NCBI GenBank assembly: GCA_963995505.1
Contig: OZ023198.1
Coordinates: 6,410,558 to 6,474,557, forward strand
Direction: 5' to 3'
Source: Hypericum androsaemum
Lineage: Eukaryota > Streptophyta > Magnoliopsida > Malpighiales > Hypericaceae
Length of the DNA: 64,000 nt
The notes under the pieces: generated by a model
What the model was told of the DNA's origin: nothing
The model's input: the letters and a program-made list of their open reading frames with translations, nothing else
Databases searched by the model: none
Translations under genes and position numbers: made by a program
Shown here: positions 34,801 through 47,149 of the stretch, one piece after another
Numbering within the stretch: position 1 is the stretch's first letter
Layout of the letters: every line of letters starts with the position of its first letter

Positions 34801-37167
34801 TTTTTCGTACCTTTTCTTGTCTTTTCTTGACTATTCTTTTTTTTTCATGCCTTCTCCTTGCCTTCTCTTACACTTTCTTGCCTTTACTTCGTCATTCTTG
34901 CTATTTTTTGCTTTTTCTTGCATTTTCTTTCTTTTTCAGGCCTTTTTCTTGCCTTTCCTTCATGTTTCCTACCTTTTCTTGCCATATCTTCCCTTTTCTT
35001 GCTTTTTTCCCCTTTCTTGCCTTTTCATGCCTTTTATTTCATTTTCTTGCCTTTTCTTGCCTGTTCATGCCTTTTCCTACATTTTTTTACCTTTTTTCTT
35101 TTTCTTGCCTTTCCTTACCCTTTCTGGCCTTTAATTGCATTTTCATGCCTTTTTACACCTTTTTCTTGCCATTTTATGCCTTTTCTAGCCTTTTATTACC
35201 GTTCCATACCTTTTCTTATCTTATCGAATCCTTTCTTGCCTTAACTTGCCTTTTTATACTTTTTCTTACCCCTTCTATCCTTTTCTTGCCTTTCTATATC
35301 TTTTTCTTGTCTTATCTTACTTTTTCATGTCATTTTCATTTATCATGCCTTTTCTTGCCATTTGTAGTCTTCACTTGCCCTTTCCTACCTTTGCTTAACT
35401 TTTCTGACTTTATCATGCCATTTCGGGCCTTTTCATGCATTTTTCTTACATTTTCTTATTTTTTATTGCTTTATCTTTCCTTGTCTTGCCATTTCTTGCC
35501 TCTCTTTTTTTCTTGTCTTTTCTTGCATTTTGTTGCCTTTTCTTACCTTTTCTTGGCTTTTCATGCCTTTTTCTTATATTTTCTTCAATTTTTTGCCTTC
35601 TCTTGCCTCTTCTTCCATATCCTTACATTTTCTTGCCTTTTTCCTGCCTTTTCTTGCCTTATCTATCTTTTTCTTATGTTTTCCTGGCTTTTCCTACTTT
35701 TTCTTACCTTATCTTGCCTTCTCTTGCATTATCTTGCCTTTTCATGCCTTTTTCTTACATTTTCTTACCTTTTATTGCCTTTCCTCACATTTTCTTACCT
35801 TATCTTTCCTTGTCTTGCCATTCCTTGTGTTTTCTTGCCTTTTTTTCCTCTTCTTGCCTTTTGTTACCTTTTCTTACCTTTTCTTGCCTTATCATGCCTT
35901 TTTCTTATCTTTTCTTCATTTTCTTGCCCTCTCTTGTCTCTTCTTGCATTTTCTTGCCTTTTTATTGCTTTATCTGTCCTTTTCTTGTGTTTTCTTGTAT
36001 TTTCTTGCCTTTTCTTCCCGTTTTATTGTCTTTTCTTGCTTATTCTTGCCTTTTTCGTGCCATTTCTTACCTTTACTTGCCTTTTCTAGGCTTATCTTGA
36101 GTGTTCTGCCTTTTCATGCCTTTTTCTTGCCTTTTCTTTTCTTATCTTTTGTTCTTTTGCATTATTTTGCCTTTTTATGCCCTTTTCTCCTTTTTTTCTT
36201 TTCTTGCCTTTTTTTGGCCTTATCTTACCATTTCTTGCCTAATCTTGCATTTTATTCCTTTTCCTACTTTTTATGCATTTTTCTTGCATTTTCGAGCCTT
36301 TTTCTTGCCTTATCATTCCTTTTCTTGCCTTTTCATGCCATTTCTTGCATTTTCTTGCCATATCTTGGTTTTTCTTGCCATATCTTACCCTTTCATGTCT
36401 CTTTCTTGACTTTTCTTACCTTATCTTGCCTTTTCTTACCTTTTCTTACATTATCGTACCTTTCCATGCCTTTCCTTAACTTTTTCTAGCCTTTTCTTGC
36501 CTTATCTTTCCTTTTCATGCCATTTTCTTGCATTTCTAGCCTTTTCATGCCTTTCTTTCCCCATCTTCTCATTTCATGCCTTATCTTGCCTTTCCTTTCC
36601 ATTTCTTGCCATTTTCTTACATTTTATTGCCTTTTCTTACCTTTTTCTTGCCTTTTCTTTCCTTACCATTCCTTTTCTTGCATTTTCTTGCCTTTTCTTT
36701 TCTTATCTTGCCTCTCCTTGCCTTATATTGCCTTTTCTTGCCTTATCTTCTCTTTTCTTGCCCGTTCTTGCCTTTTCTTTCATTTTCATGACTTTTCATG
36801 ACTTTTTAGACCTTTTTTTAACTCTTCTTTCCTTTTCCTTCCTTTTCTTATTTTTTCTTGACTTTCTTTCCTTTTCTTAGATATTCTTTCCTTATCTTTT
36901 CTTTCTCTTTCTCTCCTTCTCTTTGTCATTCTTGCCTTTTTCTTGCCTTGTCTTGCCATATCTTCTACTTTCTTGCCTTTTCTTACCATGTCTTGCCTTT
37001 TCTTGCCTTTTCTTACCTTATCTTAGTTTTTTTTGCATTTTCGTGCCTTTTCCTACCATTTTCTTACCATTTTCCTGCATTTTCTTACTTTTTTTGGTTT
37101 TTCTTGTCTTTCCTTACCATTTCTGGCCTTCACTTGCACTTTCTTGCCTTTTTATGCTTATTTTGGC
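25811..37167 (+). repeat. CTTGCC satellite, block S4 (11.4 kb)
   Basis: Continuous degenerate satellite in the same orientation, from the CHR-1 target site to the broken LTR of ATH-2. Rich in CATGCC, CTTGCATTTT and TTTTTCTTGCC units, like S1. Around 26655-26850 it matches 7254-7450 of S1 almost base for base. Open frames throughout are repeat artefacts. No gene seen. Confidence 0.97.
27200..36500 (+). repeat. Higher-order repeats of about 2.4-2.8 kb in S4
   Basis: The variant string TTCTCTTGGTCATTCTTGCC and its context recur with GGTCATTC (CGTCATTC in the last) at 27241, 30040, 32432 and 34890: spacings 2799, 2392 and 2458. The 29296-30650 and 31688-33040 parts match at a constant offset of 2391-2392 over at least 1.3 kb. 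The odd motif GCGTTCACTTGCATTATTTT also recurs (28913, 31303, 33729). Copies carry internal indels; outer limits are approximate. Confidence 0.85.
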
Positions 37168-38576
37168 CTTTTTAGATCGGGTCTTGAGTCTTTTTATGCC
37201 ATTTCTTTGTCCGTTGTCTCAAATAGTTTTACCTGCATTATTGTTTTTGGAGGTAGGTTAATAAGTGAGGACCAATCGAAGATGTGGAGCTCAAAGGGAG
37301 TCGAGTCGAGAAGAGGTAAGCCATAAAGAAGCTGCAGCCACCGAATGGCAAAACATGGCAGCGATCGGTAGAAATCCTGGGAAGACTGCCGTTGGGCAGA
37401 AGAGCCGACCCTATGGTGATTGCTCTAGTTATTGACGCCCTCCAAGATGAAATCTCAGTGACTATTGGCAAATGGCAGAATCGCCACTGAGCACTGCACC
37501 CACCCGCCGAACGGGGACATCTTCAAGACCACCGATCGGTACCATCATCCACCAAATGGCATTCTCACCCAATTTTGCCCCCAAAACTAGATATTTTAAG
37601 GGCATTTTTGGTCATTTCTTAGGCAACTAGGGTTTAAGGGTGGACTCTCTATAAATAGCCCCCCAAACCTCTCATTTTGTAAGCTTGAACAAAAAAGACA
37701 AAATTTAGGATTTTTAGAGGGAGAAAGCTTACCAGAGGCAAGGAGCGGATGCAAGGAGTTGGTTGAGCAGCTCTACGATCTTGAGCATTCTCTTTCCTTC
37801 TCTTTACATTTTTTCTTGTAACATTTTTCCATACTTATGCATGATTGTTATTAAATGATTATGTGTGAGTAGTTAATATTAGGGTTGGGTGCCCTAAGGA
37901 CACCCCAAATGGTTTGGCTTCGAATGGGCTAAACCGGTTAGGCGTGTAGTGGGTAGGGATGCATAATGCATTGGTTCGACGATGACCTTGTGGTAGGACT
38001 GAGTGTGGATAACACCTTTCCAATTGTTCGTAGCATAATCAGAAGAACTTGATTGAGAAGGGGGACGTGGAGATACGTACCCGAGTAGGCTAGAGAATAT
38101 CTAACATTCGAAGACCAGAGGGTTAAATCTAGCTGGCTATTAGGTGGAGCGTTAATGACTTAGGAACTAAGAGGATTATAGGTGATGCATGCACTCTCGT
38201 GTCACTGAGAACCCACAGTGAGAGGGCAGTGTTCATGGGTTCTACATGATACCTAGATCTCGACTTTGTGGTGTGAAGGACTTGATTGAGAAGCACTATA
38301 CCGTAGACTCGCCTAGGCCCACCACGAACTTAACATGCCCAGTAGAGGCCAAACTATGAGGGGTTACTTGATGGGTGCCTTGCCCATTTTTCTCTTACAT
38401 TTAAACTCTCTAGTTGTCTTGTCTTGCTTCACCATTTTCCCAAAAACCAACAAAAATAATAATCAATCTCATCTACTTGCACTTCTTGGCAATGTCTTGA
38501 ACCCGCTCCTCGTGGTTTGATATTTTCGTACTTGTTACTTCCTTTATTGCTTTAGGGCATAAAAACCCCATTGTCG
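37168..38576 (+). repeat. 5' LTR of ATH-2 (lacks its first ~65 bp)
   Basis: It matches about 17996-19451 of the ATH-1 LTR. It begins within CTTTTTAGATCG, a stretch that resembles satellite (GGCCTTTTTAGG is seen at 3996), so the breakpoint lies in shared sequence. It ends AAAACCCCATTGTCG, with the terminal CA changed to CG. Confidence 0.87.
37650..37657 (+). promoter_or_regulatory. TATA box of ATH-2 LTR
   Basis: TATAAATA in the context GACTCTCTATAAATAGCCCC, equivalent to 18548 in ATH-1. Confidence 0.75.
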
Positions 38577-38577
38577 A

Positions 38578-38595
38578 TTGGCACCGTTAATGGGA
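38578..38595 (+). other. Primer binding site, tRNA-Asp-like (ATH-2)
   Basis: TTGGCACCGTTAATGGGA starts two bases after the LTR. Athila and Tat elements typically use a TGGCGCCGTTGCCGGGGA-type site complementary to tRNA-Asp; this is a mutated form of it. Confidence 0.75.
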
Positions 38596-38718
38596 GCAGC
38601 GTCTACCAAGGCACCCATGATTTATGTTTGAGTTTAGGTTGTTTTTAGTTTATATTGCCTACTTTTAGTTTAATCTTAGTGCGTGGGCTCTCCTCCTCTC
38701 ATAGGTACTTACTTTTGT

Positions 38719-38801
38719 ATGCCACGAATAAGGTCACACATTGACTTGAGAGAATTGGCACAAAATATTGGGGTGATTAAGCGAACCTTGAGGAGAGAAA
38801 G
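38719..38801 (+). pseudogene. ATH-2 gag, N-terminal piece
   Basis: ATG at 38719 opens a frame reading MPRIRSHIDLRELAQ and ending in IKRTLRRER, where TEK-1 inserts. A basic start with a TLRR-like stretch fits the N-terminus of Athila gag proteins. It follows about 0.12 kb of leader after the primer site. The continuation is at 50259, in a damaged reading frame. Confidence 0.55.
38797..38801 (+). other. Target-site duplication of TEK-1 (GAAAG)
   Basis: GAAAG precedes the 5' LTR and recurs at 50254-50258 directly after the 3' LTR, 11.5 kb away. Confidence 0.92.
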
Positions 38802-41536
38802 TGTAATACCCTAGTCCTTTAATCATATTTGTCTGACTTAAGTGAAGTATACTTAGTCGTAATGATATATTGGATTCATATTTGGAGTAAGATTGCTATG
38901 TAAATAGAGTGCCAATGATAGTTGAAAGAAATGCATTTGATATCTCGGACTACCTCAGATATGCTATGATAAATTGAATATAACTTCTTCATCATGGTTC
39001 AAAAGAAGATGATTCAAAATGGTATTTAAAGGTAAGACATAGATTTATAAGCTTTGAAAGACATTGACTTTGTCATGCTAGCAATTTGGATCAAGCCTAG
39101 CAAGTGGATAAACGAATATATCGGATTTAGATTTCTACATGAGATGTGTGATTTGAAGTGTTCAATGATGTCAATTGGTGTCCTTAGGATCCCATTTCAA
39201 CCACAACAATCCTTAGTGAATTTATTTCCTTGAGAAGCTACTTGGACAAATTTGGACAGATTGACCTTTGCTTAGTAAATTGGGCATAACATTCTCAATA
39301 TTGCTTCAAATGGTACAAATGAACTTGATCCAGAAACTAGAAACATAGAGGAACAAATAAGTTGACTATCAAATTGGATAAAAACCAGAGGAAGACCGCC
39401 ATTCTTGAGCTGCTTGCTTGTGAATGAATCTGATTGGACCCTAGTTTCTTTGTTTGTTTCTTAGAATTAAAGGAAGAGGTGAGTTGATTGCTATTGGACC
39501 TCACCCACCTCTTCATATATCTCAGAGGCTTTTTTTTTGAAGAGGCAGAACACTTATCTCCTTAGTTATAAAACGAAAATTTAAGAGAAAGAAGAGAGAA
39601 GGCTGAGAAGGCTGAAAGAGGAAGAAACAAGCTGCTCAAGAAAGAATCAAGCGGTAAGCCTACTTCCGTTCAGATTTGGACTTTGAACCTTTGAAGAGCG
39701 TTGTCGAGGACTTCAATACCTTTCTTTTGGTATATCATATGTGGAATTTGGATAAGGGAATCGCCGGGAAATTTGTTTTGAATCAGACTGTCGTTGAAGA
39801 AGCACACAGCTGAGGTTGTTGAGGAAAACGTGATCGGTAAGCATACTTAGGCTTCGAATTGGGACATGAAATTTTGACAGCTTACAGAGGACTCTATAAG
39901 CTTTCTAACCGTATATCATATGACTTGTTTGGATGAAGAAATCTTGTTCAAGACTTGGTTGAAGTTCGGACTTGTCTGCTGTGTTCAGATTGAAGGGGGT
40001 CAAGAATAGAGACTTGGTAAGTGGTTTGTTTGGAAATTTCAGTGAATATGTGGATTCTGAGATATCAAGGACATACAGGGGAAGTCATGTAAAGTGTTAT
40101 TTGAAGTGGTTATGAGCTGAAATATAGTTACATGTGGTAATTGTTGAAGATGAAGTGGTTGAGCTTCTCTTGTGTTTGGTTTGTGTTGTGATTGCCAAAA
40201 CAGATTGTTGGATGACATTTATGACCATGAGTAGGCTCTAAACAGATTATACATGTGTGGTATATTTGTCAAGAAAGTAAGGATTGAAAGAGATTGAGAT
40301 ATTTGGACATGTTTGATGCTTGTTTAGACGATGTGTTGTGATTATGTCGTTATTCGTTGTTCTGAAGCGTTGACAGCGATTTGGTTTAGGAATTCAGAGG
40401 TTAACCTCGTTATTGTGATTTGGGATTGTGAACAGAACATCCGCAAGGTGTGTGGATGAAGGAGAATTATTTTGAAAGCTTTGAGTGAAAGGCATTGGAT
40501 TCAGAAATCAGTGTGATCGGTGGATCTTCATTGTGTAAGTGGATAGACCATGATATGTTGGTTGTGTTTGTTATATGCATGTTTCAGATCTTGATTGATG
40601 TGCGTCTCATGCATATGTTGTTAGTTATGAGATGAGATTGTGCATATGTGATACGTTTGGTATATTGTGATCGGTTTGTGATGAATGTGAGATTTGTGAA
40701 TGGCCGGCTAGATTGCTAGCTCGGGCTGAGTTGGTACATTTGGCATATGTGTGAGGGATATGATTCTAGATCGTTGGGTCATATGTTTGTTGAGATATGT
40801 GTTTTGTGAGAGAGATGAACAGGTTTTCCCGTACTAACCGGGGATGTTAGTCTATGAGCTCATAGTTTGGGGATATCACTAGTTTACGTATGTAAGCTAG
40901 CTTTGTGTTTGTGTGGACGGAGATTCGTTTGGCCATTTGAATATCCCTTGGCAGTCAGAGGAAGGGGCTTTTCAAAACCTGTTCATGGCTCTATGTGTCT
41001 GTGTGTTTATATTTATGTTTTCGGTAATTTGTGCATCATATGGTCATCATGCATTTCAAGTTCAGTTACGTTGAACATGGTTGAGTTCTGTGGCACGTAT
41101 ATCTCAGACATAACTAATATGTTATGTTCTATCTTCTTACTAAGTGTTCCCAAACACTTACCCCCCCTTACTAATCTATCTCAGGTTCTGAGGTGCCATA
41201 GTAGCGTTGATTCTGGAGTCTATATTTCGAGCCCATCTTATTCGTTCGAGGGCCACACTTTGAGGTCTCCAGACTTGTGCTTCCTTGTACATCTGTATAG
41301 ATGCTCCGTAGTGGTTAGATCCTGGTTTATGTCCAATTTTGGATTTGTCATTTGGAGATGGATTTTTTTCAGATTTTCGTTGATGGTTGTGTACCATCTT
41401 TGCATGTGTTGTATCTTTCTCAGGTTTGTATAATGTGAGTACTGTTGAATTTGTGTGAGGCTTGCTAGATTGCACATTTGCAGATGTTTGTCGTGGAGTC
41501 TAGCGCCGGTCACCGACCTGAGAGCAGGTCGTGACA
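38802..41536 (+). repeat. 5' LTR of TEK-1 (2735 bp)
   Basis: It begins TGTAATACCCTAGTCC and ends GAGAGCAGGTCGTGACA. It holds a TATA box (39567), a C7 run (41161) and the uninterrupted site GGGATATGATTC (40755-40766) where the 3' LTR carries a nested solo LTR. An open frame at 40867-41433 (188 residues) lies wholly inside the LTR and is broken in the 3' LTR by C-run expansion, so it is not a credible gene. Confidence 0.95.
39567..39573 (+). promoter_or_regulatory. TATA box of TEK-1 5' LTR
   Basis: TATAAAA in TCCTTAGTTATAAAACGAAAA; the same box is at 45954-45960 in the 3' LTR. It is the likely core promoter of element transcription. Confidence 0.6.
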
Positions 41537-41540
41537 AAGT

Positions 41541-41552
41541 TGGTATCAGAGC
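41541..41552 (+). other. Primer binding site, initiator-Met tRNA (TEK-1)
   Basis: TGGTATCAGAGC, four bases after the LTR end. Confidence 0.95.
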
Positions 41553-41665
41553 TTGATTGTGTTTGTTTGGTTTGTCGTTGAATGTGTTTTGTTTGTACCC
41601 TACGGAGCATAGGATTTGTCGTGTCTTTGTCCTCTGTTGGATAATCTTTTCATTTGGCCTCTTAA

Positions 41666-42900
41666 ATGTTGACTTGTTCTAGTAGGGAGGATATGCCTAT
41701 GACACGTAGAGGCTCTAACACTATGATGAGGGAGTATGGTGAGCGCTCTGATAGAGCTAGAAATGATGCTACATTAGAGCCTACACATTTAGTTGAGCAT
41801 ACTACTACCGCTACTACCACGCCAGCTGAGACTGTCAACCTGTTAGTGGCACTTCTGGACGTAGAAAGCGGAGTGGTGATGCTGTAGATAGAGTGATGAT
41901 GGCGATGGAGAAGTTTATCGCTACTCAACAAAGTCGGGCGGAGAAGAAAGCCTCTATGACACTTAGAGATGATACATTGGCAGAGTTTCTGAGGCTAGAC
42001 CCACCCACATTCTCTGGTGTGCGAGATGATCCTCAGTTGTTCCTTGATGAGATGGAGAAGAGGTGGAAGATTCTGAATTGTGATAGTAAAAGAATAGTGG
42101 AACTAGCAGCATTTAAATTGACAGGTGAGGCGGGAGTATGGTTACAAATTATGGAATCAACTGGATGGACTTGGGATCAGTTTAGCAATTCACTGTTGGA
42201 TCGCTTCTTGCCTGAAAGTCTGAGAGATGCTCATGCATTCAAGTTCGAAAGATTGTTGAAGATGCCAGAGATGATGGTGACGGCGTATGAACAGAGGTTT
42301 GATTATCTTTCTCGCTATGCAAAGCATCTGATTCCCACTGAAGAGAAGGTGAAGAGATTTGTTCGAGGACTCGATGATGCGATGTTTAAAGTGATGTACC
42401 CACGTGAATTCCAATCTTATTCAGCGGCCATGGATTGTGCGAGGATATTGGAGATGCGTGATAATGAGCGGCTTACAGCACAGAAGCAAGCTAAGGTGCA
42501 GCAATTTGATAGGCCACCGTAGTATGGTTCAAACTAGAGTTTCGGACAACAGCAGCAAAGGCCAAACTTTCAACCTAATTTCTCGAGAGGTGGAGGAGCA
42601 TTTGGAAGAATTGGTAGAGGATTTGGGAGAGGAAATGGCCCTCGCGGTCAAGCAGGAGGTCGAGGCCAATCCAGAGGCCCAGTGAATTATTCTAGTTACG
42701 GGAAGCAACATCCTGGAAGACCTTGCTACAGACAATCGGGAGCTTGTTTTGGATGCGGTAAGTTTGGACATCATCTTAAGGATTGTCGTGTGGCTAAGGC
42801 AAGAGAATATGCGCAGCTTACTAGCTTATCGGGACGACCTCAAGAACAATATAGGAGTCCAGTTAGTCAGAGCCATCAGGGAGAGACTTCGGTTCTTTGA
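41666..42900 (+). pseudogene. TEK-1 gag (capsid and zinc knuckle), broken
   Basis: Capsid/nucleocapsid protein of a gypsy element. The start is probably ATG 41693 (MPMTRRGSN) or the in-frame ATG 41666. A frameshift near 41838 moves coding to another frame. From 41893 that frame encodes a typical retrotransposon gag domain (DPPTFSGVRDDPQLFLDEME, later GEAGVWLQIM). In-frame TAG codons follow at 42520-42522 and 42535-42537, probably from CAG. The downstream part is Gly/Arg/Gln-rich, with a CCHC zinc knuckle CFGCGKFGHHLKDC at 42745-42786. TGA at 42898-42900 separates it from the protease in the same frame. At least four lesions make it a pseudogene. Confidence 0.9.
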
Positions 42901-43827
42901 GGAAAGGAGCCGATGGAGCAGAGTGAAGGTGGTCCTGCTCGTGTATATGCTCTCACCAGGAAAGATGCTACGGCGTCTAATAATGTGGTTTCAGGTATAC
43001 TCCCTATAGGCTTGTCTAATGCTCGAGTCTTGTTTAATTTAGGGTCGACACATTCATTTTTGTTACCCCAGTTTCCTAGATCCTCTGATAGTCGACTTGT
43101 GTCATTGAGGGAGCCGTTAGATGTTTGTACTCCTTCAGGTCATATCATTCATGTGCATTTAGTTCTTACATCGTGTGTGATAGTTGAGGATGGTCATGAG
43201 ATGTTGACTGACTTACATGTGTTAGACATGGATGATTTTGATGTGATTTTGGGGATGGACTGGTTATCGTGCTATCATGCTACGGTGGATTGCTTTAATA
43301 AGATTATGAAGTTCAAGCCTGAGGGTGAACCAGAATTTATGTTTCGAGGTGATGGGATGTTGACTCCACCAAGGCTTATTTCATGTTTGAAGGCTTCGAG
43401 ATTGTTACAGAGGGGTTGTGTAAGTTACCTTGCTATTGTTAAAGAGGCTAATATGGAAAAGGTGACTGTTGATGATATTCCCGTTGTGGAAGAATTTTCT
43501 GATGTTTTTTTTCCAGATGAGTTACCGGGTTTACCACCAGAGAGAGAGATTGAGTTTTGTATTGAGTTGATGCCAGGAACAGAGCCGATTTCGATACCAC
43601 CATATCGTATGGCACCTGCTGAGTTAAAAGAGTTGAAGATTCAGTTGCAGGATTTGTTGGATAAGGAATATATTTGGCATAGTGTTTCACCATGGGGAGC
43701 TCTGGTGTTGTTTTTGTGGAAAAAGGATGAGAGTTTGATGTTGTGCATCAGTTATCATAAGCTGAATAAGGAATATAGGATATCACTTGGTAATTACTCA
43801 ACATTTTGGTGGAGGCTCTTATTCTAA
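42901..43827 (+). pseudogene. TEK-1 protease and N-terminal reverse transcriptase, broken
   Basis: The frame continues from gag. The protease motif reads LFNLGSTHSFL (43030-43062), where family members have an active-site Asp (usually D-S-G); Asp is replaced by Asn and Ser by Leu, so this copy should have no protease activity. ILGMDWL follows (43249-43269), a usual protease landmark. The reverse transcriptase N-terminal region begins near 43450, with DELPGLPPEREIEF, PYRMAPAELKELK and VSPWGALVLF. The frame degenerates after LCISYHKLNK and stops at 43825-43827, before the catalytic YxDD motif. The polyprotein order is normal for Ty3/gypsy. Confidence 0.9.
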
Positions 43828-45176
43828 TTGGTATATATTATACATTTAAAGGCCCATTTGAGTATATATATAAATAATCTTTCTTCGGGTAGATTTTGAT
43901 CATGTGACTGGCCAGCACATTATCAGAACACCCTTATATAATTGATATATTCTTATGAATTTATAACTTGGGCTATATCATTTGATTTGATAGAACCTCA
44001 CCATATGCATGAGTGTATGCCATTGTGAGTCCAACAAATATCAAAAATTTTAATAGATTATGGTTATGGTTTAGCTCGAAGTGAGACTCGGATATATACT
44101 ATAAAAAGAAAGGATGCATATGGTAAGACTTTGATGTGTCAGAATTTGGTATTAAGTGAATACATGGATTTGATATATGGTGATACATAATGGTTGATAT
44201 GGATACTTGGATTAGGGGAAGGAAGTAAGGGAAAGGAAGTTGAATATGAAGTTGATTCTTTTGGTGAAGTATCTGAATATTTTGGAAGAACATCATAAAC
44301 ATCTCAGATTGGTATTGTTAATAATGTGAAAATACCAAGTACGTGCCAAGTTTTCTATGATTTAGTTTTGGATGCAAAATGTATTGGTTCTCAGACATGT
44401 TCTGCTCAAGAGTGGGTTTGAGGTGTGACATTACACAATAAGAGAATGTGCCTATGTTTGTGGGTCAAATAAAGAAGAATGAGAAAAATTATCCAGAGAT
44501 AAAAACCATGGTCTTTGCTCTTAAGGCACGAAGACATATTTCATATGAAGAGAAGTTGGAGATCATTTTGTGAAGTAAGAGTTAAGTTAGAATTTGAGAC
44601 TATTAAGGAATTGCCTAAGCTTGTGACATAAGTTCACAAATGACCTATCTTTTGAGATTGAATTATGGAATCTCAATGTAAGAACCTAAGGACTAGTGAG
44701 CTTGTGATACAAGTTGGAAATGATGGATTGCCAAGCTTGGAACTTGGAAAAATGGCGTATCGTATTTTGTGGTATGGATATAAGAGATGTAGCATGGTAG
44801 TATGAGATGATCAAGATGAATGTATTTAGAGAGCTTCCAATTACTCTGAGGAGTTATGGTTCTACGTGGGTGGTAATGGACAAATTGACTAAGTCACCTG
44901 ATTTCTTTGGGCAAAAGGAACTTATGATGCTGATAAGTTCCCTCAGTGACTCAAATATTTAAAGATATGATCTGAGCTATTGTGATCAACATTCGGAAAA
45001 GTTGAGACCATTATGATTATGATGGACATTTCAAGATTAGGTGATCGACATTGAAGATAAGTATGGAGCACTCAACTTGCAAAGGGCATATGAGACATTT
45101 TGAAATAGTCACACCTATTACATAGCAATGTGAGTGAACTTTCAAATGGAAGTAAATTCGGGGACGAATTTTTATA
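43828..45176 (+). pseudogene. TEK-1 decayed remainder of pol
   Basis: No long frame. Remnants keep the expected order: RNase H-like EKNYPEIKTMVFALKARRH at about 44481-44537 and integrase-core-like STWVVMDKLTKSPDFF at 44861-44908. The stretch from the end of reverse transcriptase to the 3' LTR is only 1.35 kb, much less than an intact pol 3' half. The integrase C-terminal part seen in ELE-1 is not recognisable, so there are large deletions. AT-rich stretches such as 43840-43990 hold nothing I can identify. Confidence 0.7.
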
Positions 45177-45188
45177 AGGAGGGGAGAA
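45177..45188 (+). other. Polypurine tract of TEK-1
   Basis: AGGAGGGGAGAA directly before TGTAATACCC; identical to the tract of ELE-1. Confidence 0.93.
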
Positions 45189-47144
45189 TGTAATACCCTT
45201 GTCCTTTAATCATATTTGTCTGACTTAAGTGAAGTATACTTAGTCGTAATGATATATTGGATTCATATTTGGAGTAAGATTGCTATGTAAATAGAGTGCC
45301 AATGATAGTTGAAAGAAATGCATTTGATATCTCGGACTACCTCAGATATGCTATGATAAATTGAATATAACTTCTTCATCATGGTTCAAAAGAAGATGAT
45401 TCAAAATGGTATTTAAAGGTAAGACATAGATTTATAAGCTTTGAAAGACATTGACTTTGTCATGCTAGCAATTTGGATCAAGCCTAGCAAGTGGATAAAC
45501 GAATATATCGGATTTAGATTTCTACATGAGATGTGTGATTTGAAGTGTTCAATGATGTCAATTGGTGTCCTTAGGATCCCATTTCAACCACAACAATCCT
45601 TAGTGAATTTATTTCCTTGAGAAGCTACTTGGACAAATTTGGACAGATTGACCTTTGCTTAGTAAATTGGGCATAACATTCTCAATATTGCTTCAAATGG
45701 TACAAATGAACTTGATCCAGAAACTAGAAACATAGAGGAACAAATAAGTTGACTATCAAATTGGATAAAAACCAGAGGAAGACCGCCATTCTTGAGCTGC
45801 TTGCTTGTGAATGAATCTGATTGGACCCTAGTTTCTTTGTTTGTTTCTTAGAATTAAAGGAAGAGGTGAGTTGATTGCTATTGGACCTCACCCACCTCTT
45901 CATATATCTCAGAGGCTTTTTTTTTGAAGAGGCAGAACACTTATCTCCTTAGTTATAAAACGAAAATTTAAGAGAAAGAAGAGAGAAGGCTGAGAAGGCT
46001 GAAAGAGGAAGAAACAAGCTTCTCAATAAAGAATCAAGCGGTAAGCCTACTTCCGTTCAGATTTGGACTTTGAACCTTTGAAGAGAGTTGTAGAGGACTT
46101 CTATACCTTTCTTTTGGTATATCATATGTGGAATTTGGATAAGGGAATCGCCGGGAAATTTGTTTTGAATCAGACTGTCGTTGAAGAAGCACACAGCTGA
46201 GGTTGTTGAGGAAAACGTGATCGGTAAGCATACTTAGGCTTCGAATTGGGACATGAAAGTTTTACAGATTACAGAGGACTCTATAAGCTTTCTAACCGTA
46301 TATCATATGCCTTGTTTGGATGAAGAAATCTTGTTCAAGACTTGGTTGAAGTTCGGACTTATCTGCTGTGTTCAGATTGAAGGGGGTCAAGAATAGAGAC
46401 TTGGTAAGTGGTTTGTTTGGAAATTTCAGTGAATATGTGGATTCTGAGATATCAAGGACATACAGGGGAAGTCATGTAAAGTGTTATTTGAAGTGGTTAT
46501 GAGCTGAAATTGAGTTACATGTGGTAATTGTTGAAGATGAAGTGGTTGAGCTTCTCTTGTGTTTGGTTTGTGTTGTGATTGCCAAAACAGATTGTTGGAT
46601 GACATTTATGACCATGAGTAGGCTCTAAACAGATTATACATGTGTGGTATATTTGTCAAGAAAGTAAGGATTGAAAGAGATTGAGATATTTGGACATGTT
46701 TGATGCTTGTTTAGACGATGTGTTGTGATTATGTCGTTATTCGTTGTTCTGAAGCGTTGACAGCGATTTGGTTTAGGAATTCAGAGGTTAACCTCGTTAT
46801 TGTGATTTGGGATTGTGAACAGAACATCCGCAAGGTGTGTGGGTGAAGGAGAATTATTTTGAAAGCTTTGAGTGAAAGGCATTGGATTCAGAAATCAGTG
46901 TGATCGGTGGATCTTCATTGTGTAAGTGGATAGACCATGATATGTTGGTTGTGTTTGTTATATGCATGTTTCAGATCTTGATTGATGTGCGTCTCATGCA
47001 TATGTTGTTAGTTATGAGATGAGATTGTGCATATGTGATACGTTTGGTATATTGTGATCGGTTTGTGATGAATGTGAGATTTGTGAATGGCCGGCTAGAT
47101 TGCTAGCTCGGGCTGAGTTGGTACATTTGGCATATGTGTGAGGG

Positions 47145-47149
47145 ATATG
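47145..47149 (+). other. Target-site duplication of nested solo LTR (ATATG)
   Basis: ATATG before the inverted LTR is repeated at 49468-49472 after it. The 5' LTR shows one ATATG at the same site (40758-40762), i.e. the empty site. Confidence 0.95.

Noticed and set aside
40867..41433. 188-codon frame in the TEK-1 5' LTR, also seen at 49577-49891
   Set aside because: Entirely inside LTR sequence; the 3' LTR version is broken by the C-run expansion, and there is no recognisable domain.
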